A stretch of 64,000 bases of DNA from Flavobacterium sp. LPB0248 (lineage in GTDB: Bacteria > Bacteroidota > Bacteroidia > Flavobacteriales > Flavobacteriaceae): positions 2,108,001 through 2,172,000 of the forward strand of contig NZ_CP058246.1 of assembly GCF_013388355.1 (NCBI RefSeq). Reading direction: 5' to 3'. Under the pieces are notes generated by a model, which saw nothing but the letters and a program-made list of their open reading frames with translations, did no database searches and was not told the DNA's origin. The first letter of the stretch is position 1, and each line of letters begins with the position of its first letter. The position numbers and the translations under genes are program-made. Of the stretch, positions 14,018 through 23,111 are shown one piece after another.

Positions 14018-15268
14018 ATGGCTTATTTATTTACGTCAGAATCTGTTAGTGAAGGGCATCCAGACAAAGTTGCAGATCAAATTTCGGATGCATTAATTGA
14101 CAACTTTTTGGCATTTGACGCTGACTCAAAAGTAGCTTGCGAAACGTTAGTTACAACTGGTCAGGTTATTTTAGCAGGTGAAGTAAAATCGAATACTTAT
14201 CTTGATGTTCAGCAAATTGCACGTGAGGTAATCCGTAAAATTGGATATACTAAAAGTGAATATATGTTTGAAGCGAATTCTTGTGGAATTCTTTCAGCGA
14301 TTCACGAGCAGTCTGCAGATATTAACCAAGGTGTTGACAGAGCTAAGCCAGAAGAACAAGGTGCAGGTGACCAAGGAATGATGTTTGGTTATGCTACAAA
14401 CGAAACTGAAAACTACATGCCATTGGCATTAGATTTATCTCATAAATTATTACAAGAGTTAGCTATTTTAAGACGCGAAAACAAAGAAATCACGTATTTA
14501 CGTCCAGATGCTAAATCTCAAGTAACTTTAGAATATAGCGACGATAACAAACCAACTCGTATTGATGCGATTGTTATCTCAACTCAGCATGATGATTTTG
14601 ATGAAGAAGCTACAATGTTGGCTAAAATCAAAAAAGACATTATCGAAATCTTGATTCCAAGAATTATCGCTAAAAACCCAGAGCACGCTCATTTATTCAA
14701 CGATAAAATCAACTATCATATTAACCCAACAGGAAAATTCGTTATTGGAGGACCTCACGGAGATACTGGTTTAACAGGAAGAAAAATCATTGTTGATACT
14801 TACGGTGGAAAAGGTGCTCACGGTGGTGGTGCATTCTCTGGAAAAGATCCAAGTAAAGTAGATAGAAGTGCTGCTTATGCAACTCGTCATATCGCTAAAA
14901 ACTTAGTTGCCGCTGGTGTTGCTGACGAAATCTTAGTTCAGGTTTCTTACGCAATTGGAGTTGCTGAGCCAATGGGAATTTTCATTGAAACTTACGGAAC
15001 TTCTAAAGTAAACTTAACTAACGGTGAAATCGCTAAAAAAGTAGAAGCTATCTTCGATATGCGTCCTTACTTTATTGAGCAAAGATTAAAATTAAGAAAT
15101 CCTATTTATAGCGAAACTGCTGCTTACGGACACATGGGACGTAAACCAGAAACGGTTACTAAAACTTTCTCTGCTCCAGGCGGAAACGAAAAAACAGTTA
15201 CTGTTGAGTTATTTACATGGGAAAAACTTGATTTTGTTGACCAAGTAAAAGCTGCATTTGGATTGTAA
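14018..15268 (+). CDS. metK: S-adenosylmethionine synthetase
   Basis: A 416-residue MetK making SAM from methionine and ATP. Hallmarks are [15 protein letters not shown] near residues 9-23, the signature [12 protein letters not shown] (about 116-127), and the phosphate-binding [16 protein letters not shown] (about 268-283). The protein is full length and cytosolic. It is preceded by a consensus promoter and a probable SAM-II riboswitch, so its product would repress it. It is divergent from the receptor leader. The product SAM is also the ligand of the SAM-I riboswitch ahead of metX, linking both ends of the cluster. Confidence 0.97.
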   Translation: MAYLFTSESVSEGHPDKVADQISDALIDNFLAFDADSKVACETLVTTGQVILAGEVKSNTYLDVQQIAREVIRKIGYTKSEYMFEANSCGILSAIHEQSADINQGVDRAKPEEQGAGDQGMMFGYATNETENYMPLALDLSHKLLQELAILRRENKEITYLRPDAKSQVTLEYSDDNKPTRIDAIVISTQHDDFDEEATMLAKIKKDIIEILIPRIIAKNPEHAHLFNDKINYHINPTGKFVIGGPHGDTGLTGRKIIVDTYGGKGAHGGGAFSGKDPSKVDRSAAYATRHIAKNLVAAGVADEILVQVSYAIGVAEPMGIFIETYGTSKVNLTNGEIAKKVEAIFDMRPYFIEQRLKLRNPIYSETAAYGHMGRKPETVTKTFSAPGGNEKTVTVELFTWEKLDFVDQVKAAFGL

Positions 15269-15320
15269 ATCTAAATTTATAGACTAACTTAGATTGTTAG
15301 ACATCTTAGTTAGCTAAACA

Positions 15321-15360
15321 TAAAAAAGCCGATTTCTAATTTTTAGAAATCGGCTTTTAT
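15321..15360. terminator. Bidirectional terminator between metK and the convergent gene
   Basis: The stem AAAGCCGATTTCTA / TAGAAATCGGCTTT has a 5-base loop, an A-run on the left and TTTTATTTTAT on the right. It lies 53 bases after the metK stop and 18 bases after the stop of the convergent gene. Confidence 0.85.
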
Positions 15361-15377
15361 TTTATACGATAATTTTA

Positions 15378-17630
15378 TTAATAAGTTCCATTCTGCATTT
15401 TAACCAATACTTCTTTTATTTCACTGGTAGTTTCTTCTTCTACAGTATCATTTAAATATTTTACTGCCAAAGTTTGAGTTGCAATAGCTTTATCTTTTTG
15501 TCCGTCTTTATAATACAGCTGCGCCAAAGTATCTAAATAATACGGATTGTTTTTAGTCAGCACTAAACTGTATTCAGACCATTTAATCGCATCTTTAATA
15601 AAGTTAGAGTTTTGAGGTTTTGACACAACTGCCCAAGCCGCATTATTAGAAATGTCTGAATGATAATATTTGAATGAATTCCATCCATCATAAGAATAAC
15701 TTGAACTTGAATCTAATCCAGAGAAAATAGCATCTAATTTTTCTATTGGACTTGTTCCTGCCAATGTTGCATCAAAATAGGTATTAAACTCTCTTAAATA
15801 AGTTGTATTAGAACCATCTTGATCTTCAACCTGAGCCAAATAATAGAAATAATTTCTATAAGCATCAAAATTTCCTTTTCCAGATTCGATAATCTTTTTA
15901 TAAACAGAATTGATTTTTTCTTTGTTCATTTCACCTGTCAATCCGTCCTGAGAAGCGTATAGATTTTGCTGTAATGCATTAGAAACTTCAGAAATAACAT
16001 TCTCTAAATTATGAATACTGGCATCTGTACCATTGAATGCCGTACGCTTGCTTTCGATTTCGTCAGAATGTTTTAATATATAATCAATTGCCAGGAAATC
16101 GGTATCATTTAAGATTCTATCTTCATTGAAAAGCTGTTTAGTAAATCCTTGATTTTTGATTTCTTTTACAATAGTTTCTACCAAAAACATATTGGCATTT
16201 TTATCTTTTTGATGCGCTTCAATCAACTTTTTCCAAGTTTGAGCCACTTCTTTATTATCAAGTGTTGTTTTTGAAATCACAAACTCTGTCAGATCTTCTG
16301 AAGTATAAGCTGAATCATAATCGTATGATGTTTCCAATAAAGCCGCTTTGTTAAAAGCCTGAACTAAATCTGCATCCGATGCTTTTTTATTCTTCAACGT
16401 TTTATCAATTGAAAGGAAAGCATCTGCACGTAAAAGCTTACGATAGAAATCTCCATAATAACTAAACTGATATTGTTTTGAGGTTAAATCTGATTTTGCA
16501 ATAGCTAATACATCACCTTTTCCGTTTAATATAACGATACTTGGCTCATTGATAATCTTATTATTTTTCAGCCATTTTTTATCATCGTTTCCGGCAAAAT
16601 AATAATTATAGACATCATAAAGCGGATCGTATTTGTCATACATATTATATCCGGTCTGTGTTTCCTGATCTTTTACAAAAGCATCAAAAGTTTCTTTTGC
16701 TGTTTTGTTTTTATTGTCAACATAGATTACCAGAAACTTTTTTGGTGCTTCTTTAGTTGCTTTGATTGCTTTATCTAGACTATTCTCAATCTTTAATTTA
16801 AAAGCATATCCAGAATATGCCTGTGTGCTATACGGATAATCTACTGCGGCTGCGTCAACTACAGCAGTTGCTGCGCTGTCAACAACTACTGGATCTGAAG
16901 TATCACCATAATAAGACTCCTTTCCAGGATAAGTCCAGTTTGTTACATTTTGAGTTTCAACAGGAATTACAGCTGGCGTTTTTTCAGGAAGTGGCGTTTT
17001 TTCATTTACAAATACCAAAGGATCTTTCCCGTATGATTCAAAAATTCGCAATTCATTTGTTTTTTTATCAAAAAATCCGCCAAGATTTAAATCATTCAAA
17101 ACTGCCAGATCATAGTTTATTGTTACCTCCGAAACATCTTTAGGCAAGGCGTATTTGCTTACGTCACTTTTACCGTTGTAATCTTCATAAACCAAGTACA
17201 GAAAATCAGTTTTTTCTATTTCAAAATCTAAATCTGTAGTTTTCCAATCTGGATCTACTTTTGTTTTAATATCGGCTACTCTTTGATACTGAACTGCTTC
17301 AGAACCATTTTGAGTTCCTATAAAAAATGAATAGTAAGAAGGATTCAAAAACTTAATTTTAATCTTTTTTGCTTTTTTATCTTTAACAAAAGAAAGATCA
17401 AATCTATTGACTGTTTTTGTGTTTTTTAAGAAGATAAGAGAATCTCCTTCAATTTTGTAATCTCCTGAATAAAAAACCAATTCGTACTTATTATTATCTA
17501 ATAAATTTAATTTGATTTTTCCTCCCTTATTTATAGATAAATAAGTTCCTTTTTCTATTCCATTTGTTTGGGCGAAAGAGGTAGAAATTCCAGCAAAAAG
17601 GAGCGTTAAACCCCAAATAAAATTGCGCAT
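15378..17630 (-). CDS. Secreted protein with thioredoxin-like and TPR segments
   Basis: A 750-residue protein with a signal peptide (MRNFIWGLTLLFAGISTSFA, cleavage about 20). The N-terminal part (20-170) is beta-rich. A low-complexity Pro/Val/Ala linker (210-265) leads to a region (about 290-390) with KKFLVIYVDN, a later WLKNNKI and PSIVILNGKGDVLA, which reads like a thioredoxin-like fold without a CxxC motif. The C-terminal part contains a TPR-like pair (NPYYLDTLAQLYYKDGQ). I do not recognise a named family. A periplasmic or envelope scaffold role is inferred. It is monocistronic between a shared terminator and its own upstream gap. Confidence 0.7.
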   Translation of the reverse strand: MRNFIWGLTLLFAGISTSFAQTNGIEKGTYLSINKGGKIKLNLLDNNKYELVFYSGDYKIEGDSLIFLKNTKTVNRFDLSFVKDKKAKKIKIKFLNPSYYSFFIGTQNGSEAVQYQRVADIKTKVDPDWKTTDLDFEIEKTDFLYLVYEDYNGKSDVSKYALPKDVSEVTINYDLAVLNDLNLGGFFDKKTNELRIFESYGKDPLVFVNEKTPLPEKTPAVIPVETQNVTNWTYPGKESYYGDTSDPVVVDSAATAVVDAAAVDYPYSTQAYSGYAFKLKIENSLDKAIKATKEAPKKFLVIYVDNKNKTAKETFDAFVKDQETQTGYNMYDKYDPLYDVYNYYFAGNDDKKWLKNNKIINEPSIVILNGKGDVLAIAKSDLTSKQYQFSYYGDFYRKLLRADAFLSIDKTLKNKKASDADLVQAFNKAALLETSYDYDSAYTSEDLTEFVISKTTLDNKEVAQTWKKLIEAHQKDKNANMFLVETIVKEIKNQGFTKQLFNEDRILNDTDFLAIDYILKHSDEIESKRTAFNGTDASIHNLENVISEVSNALQQNLYASQDGLTGEMNKEKINSVYKKIIESGKGNFDAYRNYFYYLAQVEDQDGSNTTYLREFNTYFDATLAGTSPIEKLDAIFSGLDSSSSYSYDGWNSFKYYHSDISNNAAWAVVSKPQNSNFIKDAIKWSEYSLVLTKNNPYYLDTLAQLYYKDGQKDKAIATQTLAVKYLNDTVEEETTSEIKEVLVKMQNGTY

Positions 17631-17723
17631 AACTACATGTTTTGTTATTAGTAATATAGCGCAAAGATATCTGATTCGTCTCTAAACAAATCATAAAAAA
17701 TCATAATATTTGCCCTTAAAATA

Positions 17724-20411
17724 CTACAAATTGTATTTAATGGAAAAGATGATGTATCTCGGCTGTACAGTGTATTGAGAAACTCTTGTAGAGAACTGTG
17801 AGAAGCTATCATCATTAAGATATTTTGTGTTTAGCAAATTGGTTGCCGAGATTTTATATTCCCATTTGCTGTTCTTTTTTTGATAAACCAAACTCGCGCT
17901 TAAGAAATCATATTCGTTGTCTACCGTTTTGTTTCCATTATAATAATGATAGAATTCGTACTCTGAAACAAAAGAAAAACTGTCTAAGAAATAATAGTCT
18001 AATCTTGCAAATGGTTTATCGGTATAAAAAGTGGAGCCGCTGTATTTGTTAACCAAGAGATTATAACCAAATTCTATATTCGGCAGGTTTTTATAATTTG
18101 TTGAAGCTTTAACCGTATAGCTTTGCACAAAACTCTCGGTCGTGGCCAATTTTTCATTTTGAATATTATTGAATTTTGACCAATTAAGACTCGCGCTTGC
18201 AGATGCTTTGTAGTTTTTCAAAAAGGAACGTCCGTAAGTTCCCATTCCAGAAAAAGTTTCGTCTGCCAAATTGGAATTATAAGGAACCGAAGACTGGTTA
18301 ATTCCGTCAAAATCGGCTTTTGTTTTAATGGCATCTACCTTTCTCGTGTAAGTTGCGTTGGCAAATATATTCTCAAAATTAAACATATTATACTTAAAGT
18401 AGCGCAACGAATGCACTTGTGAAGTAGCATTTTCTAAGAAACGGTTTCCGCGGAACAAACTGCTGTAATCTGATAAAACATAGCCCGCCGCCAGCTGATT
18501 AATATCGGTAAAATCATTAGTCAGAGAGAAATTATAAGTCAAAGTTTCTGATTTTTTGATTTGATATAAAGCAAAGAAATCTGGAAGCACTTTTACAAAA
18601 TTCTGAGAATAATCGCTCCCCAATTGTCCATTTGTCATTTGATACGAATGCAGACTTACTCCTGGCGTAAACGTAAATTTTCCTGTTAGAATTTTATAAT
18701 GAAAACCTAAAAATGCATCATTAAATCTATAATCTACATTATTATTATTTTCAGCCTCATTAAGATCATTTCGATCTCCATTATCTAACATTTGAAAAAT
18801 GTGAGAATTGAAATTCTGATACGAATACATATTACCTACTGTAATATTGATGTTGCTTTTTGGCGTTACCATATAATAGTAATCCAATTTAGCATCCAAT
18901 TTGTTAGTTTTTACAAAACGATCTTGATTCAAATCGTTTCGATTTTGTCCTGAAATGTATCCTGATAAATCAAAAGGCTGTGTTCTTAAATTGGCATTAT
19001 AAAATGGATTTTCGTCTTGATACAAATGCTGCATTTCGAAAGCAAAAATATTTTTACTGCTCTGTGTATAATACAAACTTAGATTCTGATTTATTGATGT
19101 TGGATCTTGCTTTTTTTGAGTTAAAATACTTTCAACCGCAGAAACATCACTAACAATAGATTCACGAAGTAAATCTGTATCTTCATTCTGTTTTGATAAT
19201 TTCGTTAAGATATCATAATCAAACTGAAATTTATCATTTGGTTTGTAAGTTGAACTTAATTTAAAAAGTCCCAGATTGTTCTTTTGATGCGTCATTTCAT
19301 CACGTTTCTGCTTATCTCCAGAATCCAAAATCGTAGTTTGAGATTTAGTCTCTAAATCTGTTTTTGAAGTTGAAAGAATTCCGAAACCACTTATATTCCA
19401 AGCTTTATTGACAGAATATGCAAAGTTTGTTGCTCCAAATTTGGTTTCGATTTCCTTAGCACGATTATTTCTAAGCAATGAAATTCCTAAATCATTAGAA
19501 GAAACATTAAAACTGCTTCCGCCTTTTTTCATCAGGTTCTTAAATCCGCCAGTAAACTTAAAATAATCTTGTGCCGTAAGAGGCAATTCGCCAATATTAT
19601 TAAAATTGGTAATTAAATTAATGCTGTATTTCGGACTGTAATAAAACAGTTTCGGATTAATAATATATCGGCTGTCCAATTCTGCAACACCAATTCCAGC
19701 GGTAACATCTCCAAACCAAAAGTTCTTTTTACCTTCTTTCAGTTTAATGTTCATCGCTACATTATCCTGATCATTTTCTAGACCTTTTAACTGGCTTATT
19801 TCGTTATAGTTTCGCAAAACTTGGACTTTATCAATAGCATCAGCTGGAATATTTTTAACGCCTAATTTTGTATCTCCGTCAAAAAAATCTTTTCCTTCAA
19901 CCATCAATTTGCTGACTTTTTTTCCTTCGACTTCAATTTCACCATCGGCATTTACCTCGACTCCTGGCAGTTTCTTTAAGACATCTTCAAGCTTTTTTTC
20001 TGTTCCAGATTTAAAAGAATCAGCATTGTAAACAATTGTGTCTCCTTTTATAGAAACAGGCATTTCGCGAACAATTTCTACACCTTCCAATTCTATTCCA
20101 GCACCATCCAAAACAATATTCTGATTTATGTTTTCGGACTTTGTCGATACTGCAATTTCTTTAGACTTCATTCCTAAATAACTTACCTTGATTGTATAAG
20201 CTGTATTAGGCTTCAAAGTCAACTGAAACTTTCCTTTGTCATTGGTTATCCCATAAGAATCCATCGCTTTTGTGCCGTTATTAACAGCCATAATATTGGC
20301 CATTTCTAACGGATTTTTCTGCTCATCTTGAATCAAACCATCAAAACGGATACTTTGAGAAAAGCATATAGAAGTAAAAAGTAAAGCAAATACAAAAAGT
20401 ATCTTATTCAT
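17724..20411 (-). CDS. Outer-membrane beta-barrel protein with carboxypeptidase-regulatory domain
   Basis: An 895-residue outer-membrane protein. After a signal peptide (about 1-18, ending CFSQ) comes a carboxypeptidase-D regulatory-like domain (about 20-105). Next is a plug-like segment with LKKLPGVEVNADGEIEVEGK and MVEGKDFFDGDTKLG, and then a long beta-barrel ending in YIIFSIKYNL. This is the architecture of the TonB-receptor-like 'outer membrane beta-barrel protein' family of Bacteroidota. The gene for a GLPGLI-family protein lies 54 bases upstream in the same direction; the two families are often neighbours and may act together at the outer membrane. Substrate unknown. Confidence 0.85.
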   Translation of the reverse strand: MNKILFVFALLFTSICFSQSIRFDGLIQDEQKNPLEMANIMAVNNGTKAMDSYGITNDKGKFQLTLKPNTAYTIKVSYLGMKSKEIAVSTKSENINQNIVLDGAGIELEGVEIVREMPVSIKGDTIVYNADSFKSGTEKKLEDVLKKLPGVEVNADGEIEVEGKKVSKLMVEGKDFFDGDTKLGVKNIPADAIDKVQVLRNYNEISQLKGLENDQDNVAMNIKLKEGKKNFWFGDVTAGIGVAELDSRYIINPKLFYYSPKYSINLITNFNNIGELPLTAQDYFKFTGGFKNLMKKGGSSFNVSSNDLGISLLRNNRAKEIETKFGATNFAYSVNKAWNISGFGILSTSKTDLETKSQTTILDSGDKQKRDEMTHQKNNLGLFKLSSTYKPNDKFQFDYDILTKLSKQNEDTDLLRESIVSDVSAVESILTQKKQDPTSINQNLSLYYTQSSKNIFAFEMQHLYQDENPFYNANLRTQPFDLSGYISGQNRNDLNQDRFVKTNKLDAKLDYYYMVTPKSNINITVGNMYSYQNFNSHIFQMLDNGDRNDLNEAENNNNVDYRFNDAFLGFHYKILTGKFTFTPGVSLHSYQMTNGQLGSDYSQNFVKVLPDFFALYQIKKSETLTYNFSLTNDFTDINQLAAGYVLSDYSSLFRGNRFLENATSQVHSLRYFKYNMFNFENIFANATYTRKVDAIKTKADFDGINQSSVPYNSNLADETFSGMGTYGRSFLKNYKASASASLNWSKFNNIQNEKLATTESFVQSYTVKASTNYKNLPNIEFGYNLLVNKYSGSTFYTDKPFARLDYYFLDSFSFVSEYEFYHYYNGNKTVDNEYDFLSASLVYQKKNSKWEYKISATNLLNTKYLNDDSFSQFSTRVSQYTVQPRYIIFSIKYNL

Positions 20412-20465
20412 TATAAGAATATTGAAAGTTTGTAAATTGAAATTTAAGAATTGGAATTTAGATTT

Positions 20466-21353
20466 TTATCTCCCCATTGGAGGCGGCGGTCCGCCAGCTC
20501 TACCACGGTTCATCTCTCTAAATTCTTCCATTTTTTTAATTACCGTTTCATCATATTCTTTCTGAGAAATTACTTTTCCTTTTTTAGAAGGTTTAATTTC
20601 TACTTTATCTTTTGAGTTCAAAACAATTTTAGAACATAAAATTGTTGTAGTTCCATCGTTGATTTCTAAGATTAATCCTGGAAGCCCCCAGTAATTTTCT
20701 GGCCCTTGATTGATTGGGATTTCTGGTGTATACCAAGCCGTTACGACAATCTCTTTTGGTATTTCAAAATTGTCAGCAAAATTGGTCTTTGTATCGCCTG
20801 AGGTCTTTTTAGCTTCGTCTTTTTTATCATCATTGTTTTTAGGTCTGAAGTTTCTGAAATCGGTTTTACTTGCTTGTTTTACCGCTGTCGCTTTATAACA
20901 ATTATACCCGCCAATTTGCTTGGTTTCTTGTTCTAATTTCCAGTTTAATTTTGGCAACGAATCGACAACAAGAAATTCTTTTCCCATGAATTCTTTATCA
21001 ACAGTGTATGTTTTTGTTTTTACATCTTTGTAAAAAGTGCCTCCGCCGCCAGTAAGCGAGCCAAACATCATACGAAAACCTCCCTGCTGACCAGGCGCTT
21101 CTAGCTTTTCTTCTTCTTTATAAATTGATGCTGTTTTATCAAAATTCAAAATGAATGTTTTTTCGAGCATTTTTTTCATACGCTCCTCCATATTTTTCTG
21201 CATTTCTGGCGTAATATCTCTATTTCCACGCATTCCTTCAAACTTTGGAGCTTGTGTTTTTGACTCGTAAACGGCCATTCCTTGGAAATCTTTCTGAGCT
21301 TGAATTTGTGCAGAAACAAGCAGTAAAATCATATAAAAAAAAATCTTTTTCAT
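20466..21353 (-). CDS. GLPGLI-family secreted protein
   Basis: A 295-residue protein starting at 21353 (MKKIFFYMILLLVSA), which gives a clean signal peptide ending IQAQ; the longer frame from 21398 would bury this. The family signature GLPGLI is present in NYWGLPGLILEINDG, and AWYTPEIPINQGPE before it is typical. The C-terminus is Gly/Pro-rich (RAGGPPPPMGR). GLPGLI proteins are exported Bacteroidota proteins of unknown function, frequently encoded beside outer-membrane barrel proteins, as here with the 895-residue gene. The two form a likely two-gene operon. Confidence 0.88.
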   Translation of the reverse strand: MKKIFFYMILLLVSAQIQAQKDFQGMAVYESKTQAPKFEGMRGNRDITPEMQKNMEERMKKMLEKTFILNFDKTASIYKEEEKLEAPGQQGGFRMMFGSLTGGGGTFYKDVKTKTYTVDKEFMGKEFLVVDSLPKLNWKLEQETKQIGGYNCYKATAVKQASKTDFRNFRPKNNDDKKDEAKKTSGDTKTNFADNFEIPKEIVVTAWYTPEIPINQGPENYWGLPGLILEINDGTTTILCSKIVLNSKDKVEIKPSKKGKVISQKEYDETVIKKMEEFREMNRGRAGGPPPPMGR

Positions 21354-21566
21354 TTTATTTTCTTTAAAGTGAGTAAATCCGATAAAACTTACATTCAAAT
21401 GTATTATTTATTTTAAAATTCAAAAAACTAAATATATTAACGGTATCAAGACATAGACAGAATCGCTTATTTTTTAGACTATTAGATTTAAAAAAGGTTT
21501 AAGACTTAAAATTGAATTTCTAAGGAGAGTTTTTTGTAATTTGGTACTTTTGTAAAATAATCTCTG

Positions 21567-22382
21567 ATGTGTAAAACTGTGCAAAAAATTTTATCCTGTT
21601 TATTACTTTTCTGCACTTTTCATGCGCTTTCTGCTCAGGATTTGATTATAACTCCAACTTTAATTTCACAGTATAAAAATACTTCTGATATATTTTTAGG
21701 ATATGATTCTTTTGGTTATTCTTATCAGATAACAAATAATGTTTTTAGTAAGATTAAAGGAAAAGAAATCTTCGAGTACAAGAATATTTCTTTGGGAAAA
21801 ATCACTAAAGTAGATCTTCAAAATCCGTTAAAAATTGTTTTGTTTTATGAAGACTTCAATAGTGTTGTTTTATTAGACAATCAATTAAATAAAATGACCG
21901 AAATTAACTTTTCGCAGAACGCAACTCCAATTGTCGTAAGCGCCATCGGAATGTCTACGCAAAATCAGTTATGGAGTTATAATACTTTAAACCAGCAGAT
22001 TGGTCTTTTTGATTATTTAAAAAATGAATACAAAACGATTTCAATTCCGCTTACGGAATCAATTCAGTATTACCAAACTGATTTTAATACCTTCTATTGG
22101 ATTGACAAAAAAAACAATTGGTACTCTTGCGACATTTTTGGAAAGATAACTTCGTTAGGAAAGATTACTGATTTTGATCGAATCACAATAGTCAATTCTT
22201 CGCAATATCTTTTCAGTAAGTATAATTTATTGTATTTTAAAGGAATGAACAAATCGAACCCTGAAGTAATTTCTGAGATTAAAATTTTAGAAAAAACCTT
22301 TGACAATTTTTATTACAAAGACCAAATTTTATCTATTTTTACAGCTACAGATATATCAAATTATAAAATCGTAACACCGTAA
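21567..22382 (+). CDS. Secreted protein of unknown function coupled to the deoxynucleoside kinase gene
   Basis: A 271-residue protein with a signal peptide (about 1-23, containing LSCLLLFCTFHALSAQ). The mature part is rich in aromatic and beta-forming residues with repeated patterns such as LLDNQLNKM, IGLFDYLKNEYK and LGKITDFDRI, suggesting a beta-propeller-like repeat. No named family was recognised. Its stop overlaps the next start in TAATG (22380-22384), so the two genes are translationally coupled, although an exported protein and a cytosolic nucleoside kinase have no obvious common function. The coupling itself is the only functional hint. Confidence 0.7.
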   Translation: MCKTVQKILSCLLLFCTFHALSAQDLIITPTLISQYKNTSDIFLGYDSFGYSYQITNNVFSKIKGKEIFEYKNISLGKITKVDLQNPLKIVLFYEDFNSVVLLDNQLNKMTEINFSQNATPIVVSAIGMSTQNQLWSYNTLNQQIGLFDYLKNEYKTISIPLTESIQYYQTDFNTFYWIDKKNNWYSCDIFGKITSLGKITDFDRITIVNSSQYLFSKYNLLYFKGMNKSNPEVISEIKILEKTFDNFYYKDQILSIFTATDISNYKIVTP

Positions 22383-22996
22383 TGCACATAGCAATAGCAG
22401 GAAACATAGGCGCAGGAAAAACCACTCTGACCAAATTATTGGCGAAACATTTCAAATGGGAACCTCATTATGAAGATGTAGTTGATAATCCGTATTTGGA
22501 TGATTTTTACCATCAGATGGAGCGCTGGTCGTTTAATCTTCAGATTTATTTCCTTAACAGCCGTTTTCGTCAAGTGCAGCAAATTCGCGAAAGTGGAAAA
22601 AAGATCATTCAGGACAGAACGATTTACGAAGATGCGCATATTTTTGCTCCTAACTTATATGCAATGGGATTAATGACGAGCCGTGATTTTGAAAATTACA
22701 CGTCTTTATTCGAATTGATGGAATCATTGGTTAAAGCTCCAGATTTGTTGATTTATTTAAGAAGCTCAATTCCTAATCTTGTTGGTCAAATCCACAAGCG
22801 TGGACGCGAATATGAAAATTCTATTTCTATCGATTATTTAAGCCGTTTGAACGAAAGATACGAAGCTTGGATTCAGACATACACAAAAGGAAAGCTACTA
22901 ATTATCGATGTTGACAATATTAATTTTGTTGATAATCCTGAAGATTTGGGAGACATCATTAATAGAATTGATGCAGAATTAAATGGATTGTTTTAG
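22382..22996 (+). CDS. Deoxynucleoside kinase
   Basis: A 204-residue kinase of the deoxynucleoside kinase family, phosphorylating deoxyadenosine, deoxyguanosine or deoxycytidine for nucleotide salvage. The P-loop GNIGAGKTT lies at 7-15. The ERWSFNLQIYFLNSRF segment (about 47-62) and the DRTIYEDAHIF motif (about 79-89) are family hallmarks, and the lid region follows HKRGREYENSISIDYL. The length fits the bacterial members. Its ATG overlaps the preceding stop. The exact nucleoside cannot be assigned. A strong bidirectional terminator follows 52 bases after the stop. Confidence 0.9.
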   Translation: MHIAIAGNIGAGKTTLTKLLAKHFKWEPHYEDVVDNPYLDDFYHQMERWSFNLQIYFLNSRFRQVQQIRESGKKIIQDRTIYEDAHIFAPNLYAMGLMTSRDFENYTSLFELMESLVKAPDLLIYLRSSIPNLVGQIHKRGREYENSISIDYLSRLNERYEAWIQTYTKGKLLIIDVDNINFVDNPEDLGDIINRIDAELNGLF

Positions 22997-23047
22997 AATA
23001 AAACACTAAACAACTAAATCTATTTTTTAACTCATTATCTTCTAGAA

Positions 23048-23089
23048 TAAAAAAGCAGGCTGTCTATAGTAGACAGCCTGCTTTTTTTG
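23048..23089. terminator. Bidirectional terminator
   Basis: The stem AGCAGGCTGTCT / AGACAGCCTGCT has a 4-5-base loop, with A-run and T-run flanks. It separates the deoxynucleoside kinase gene from the convergent OmpA-family gene. Confidence 0.88.
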
Positions 23090-23111
23090 GAAGGACTACA
23101 AATCTTTGATA

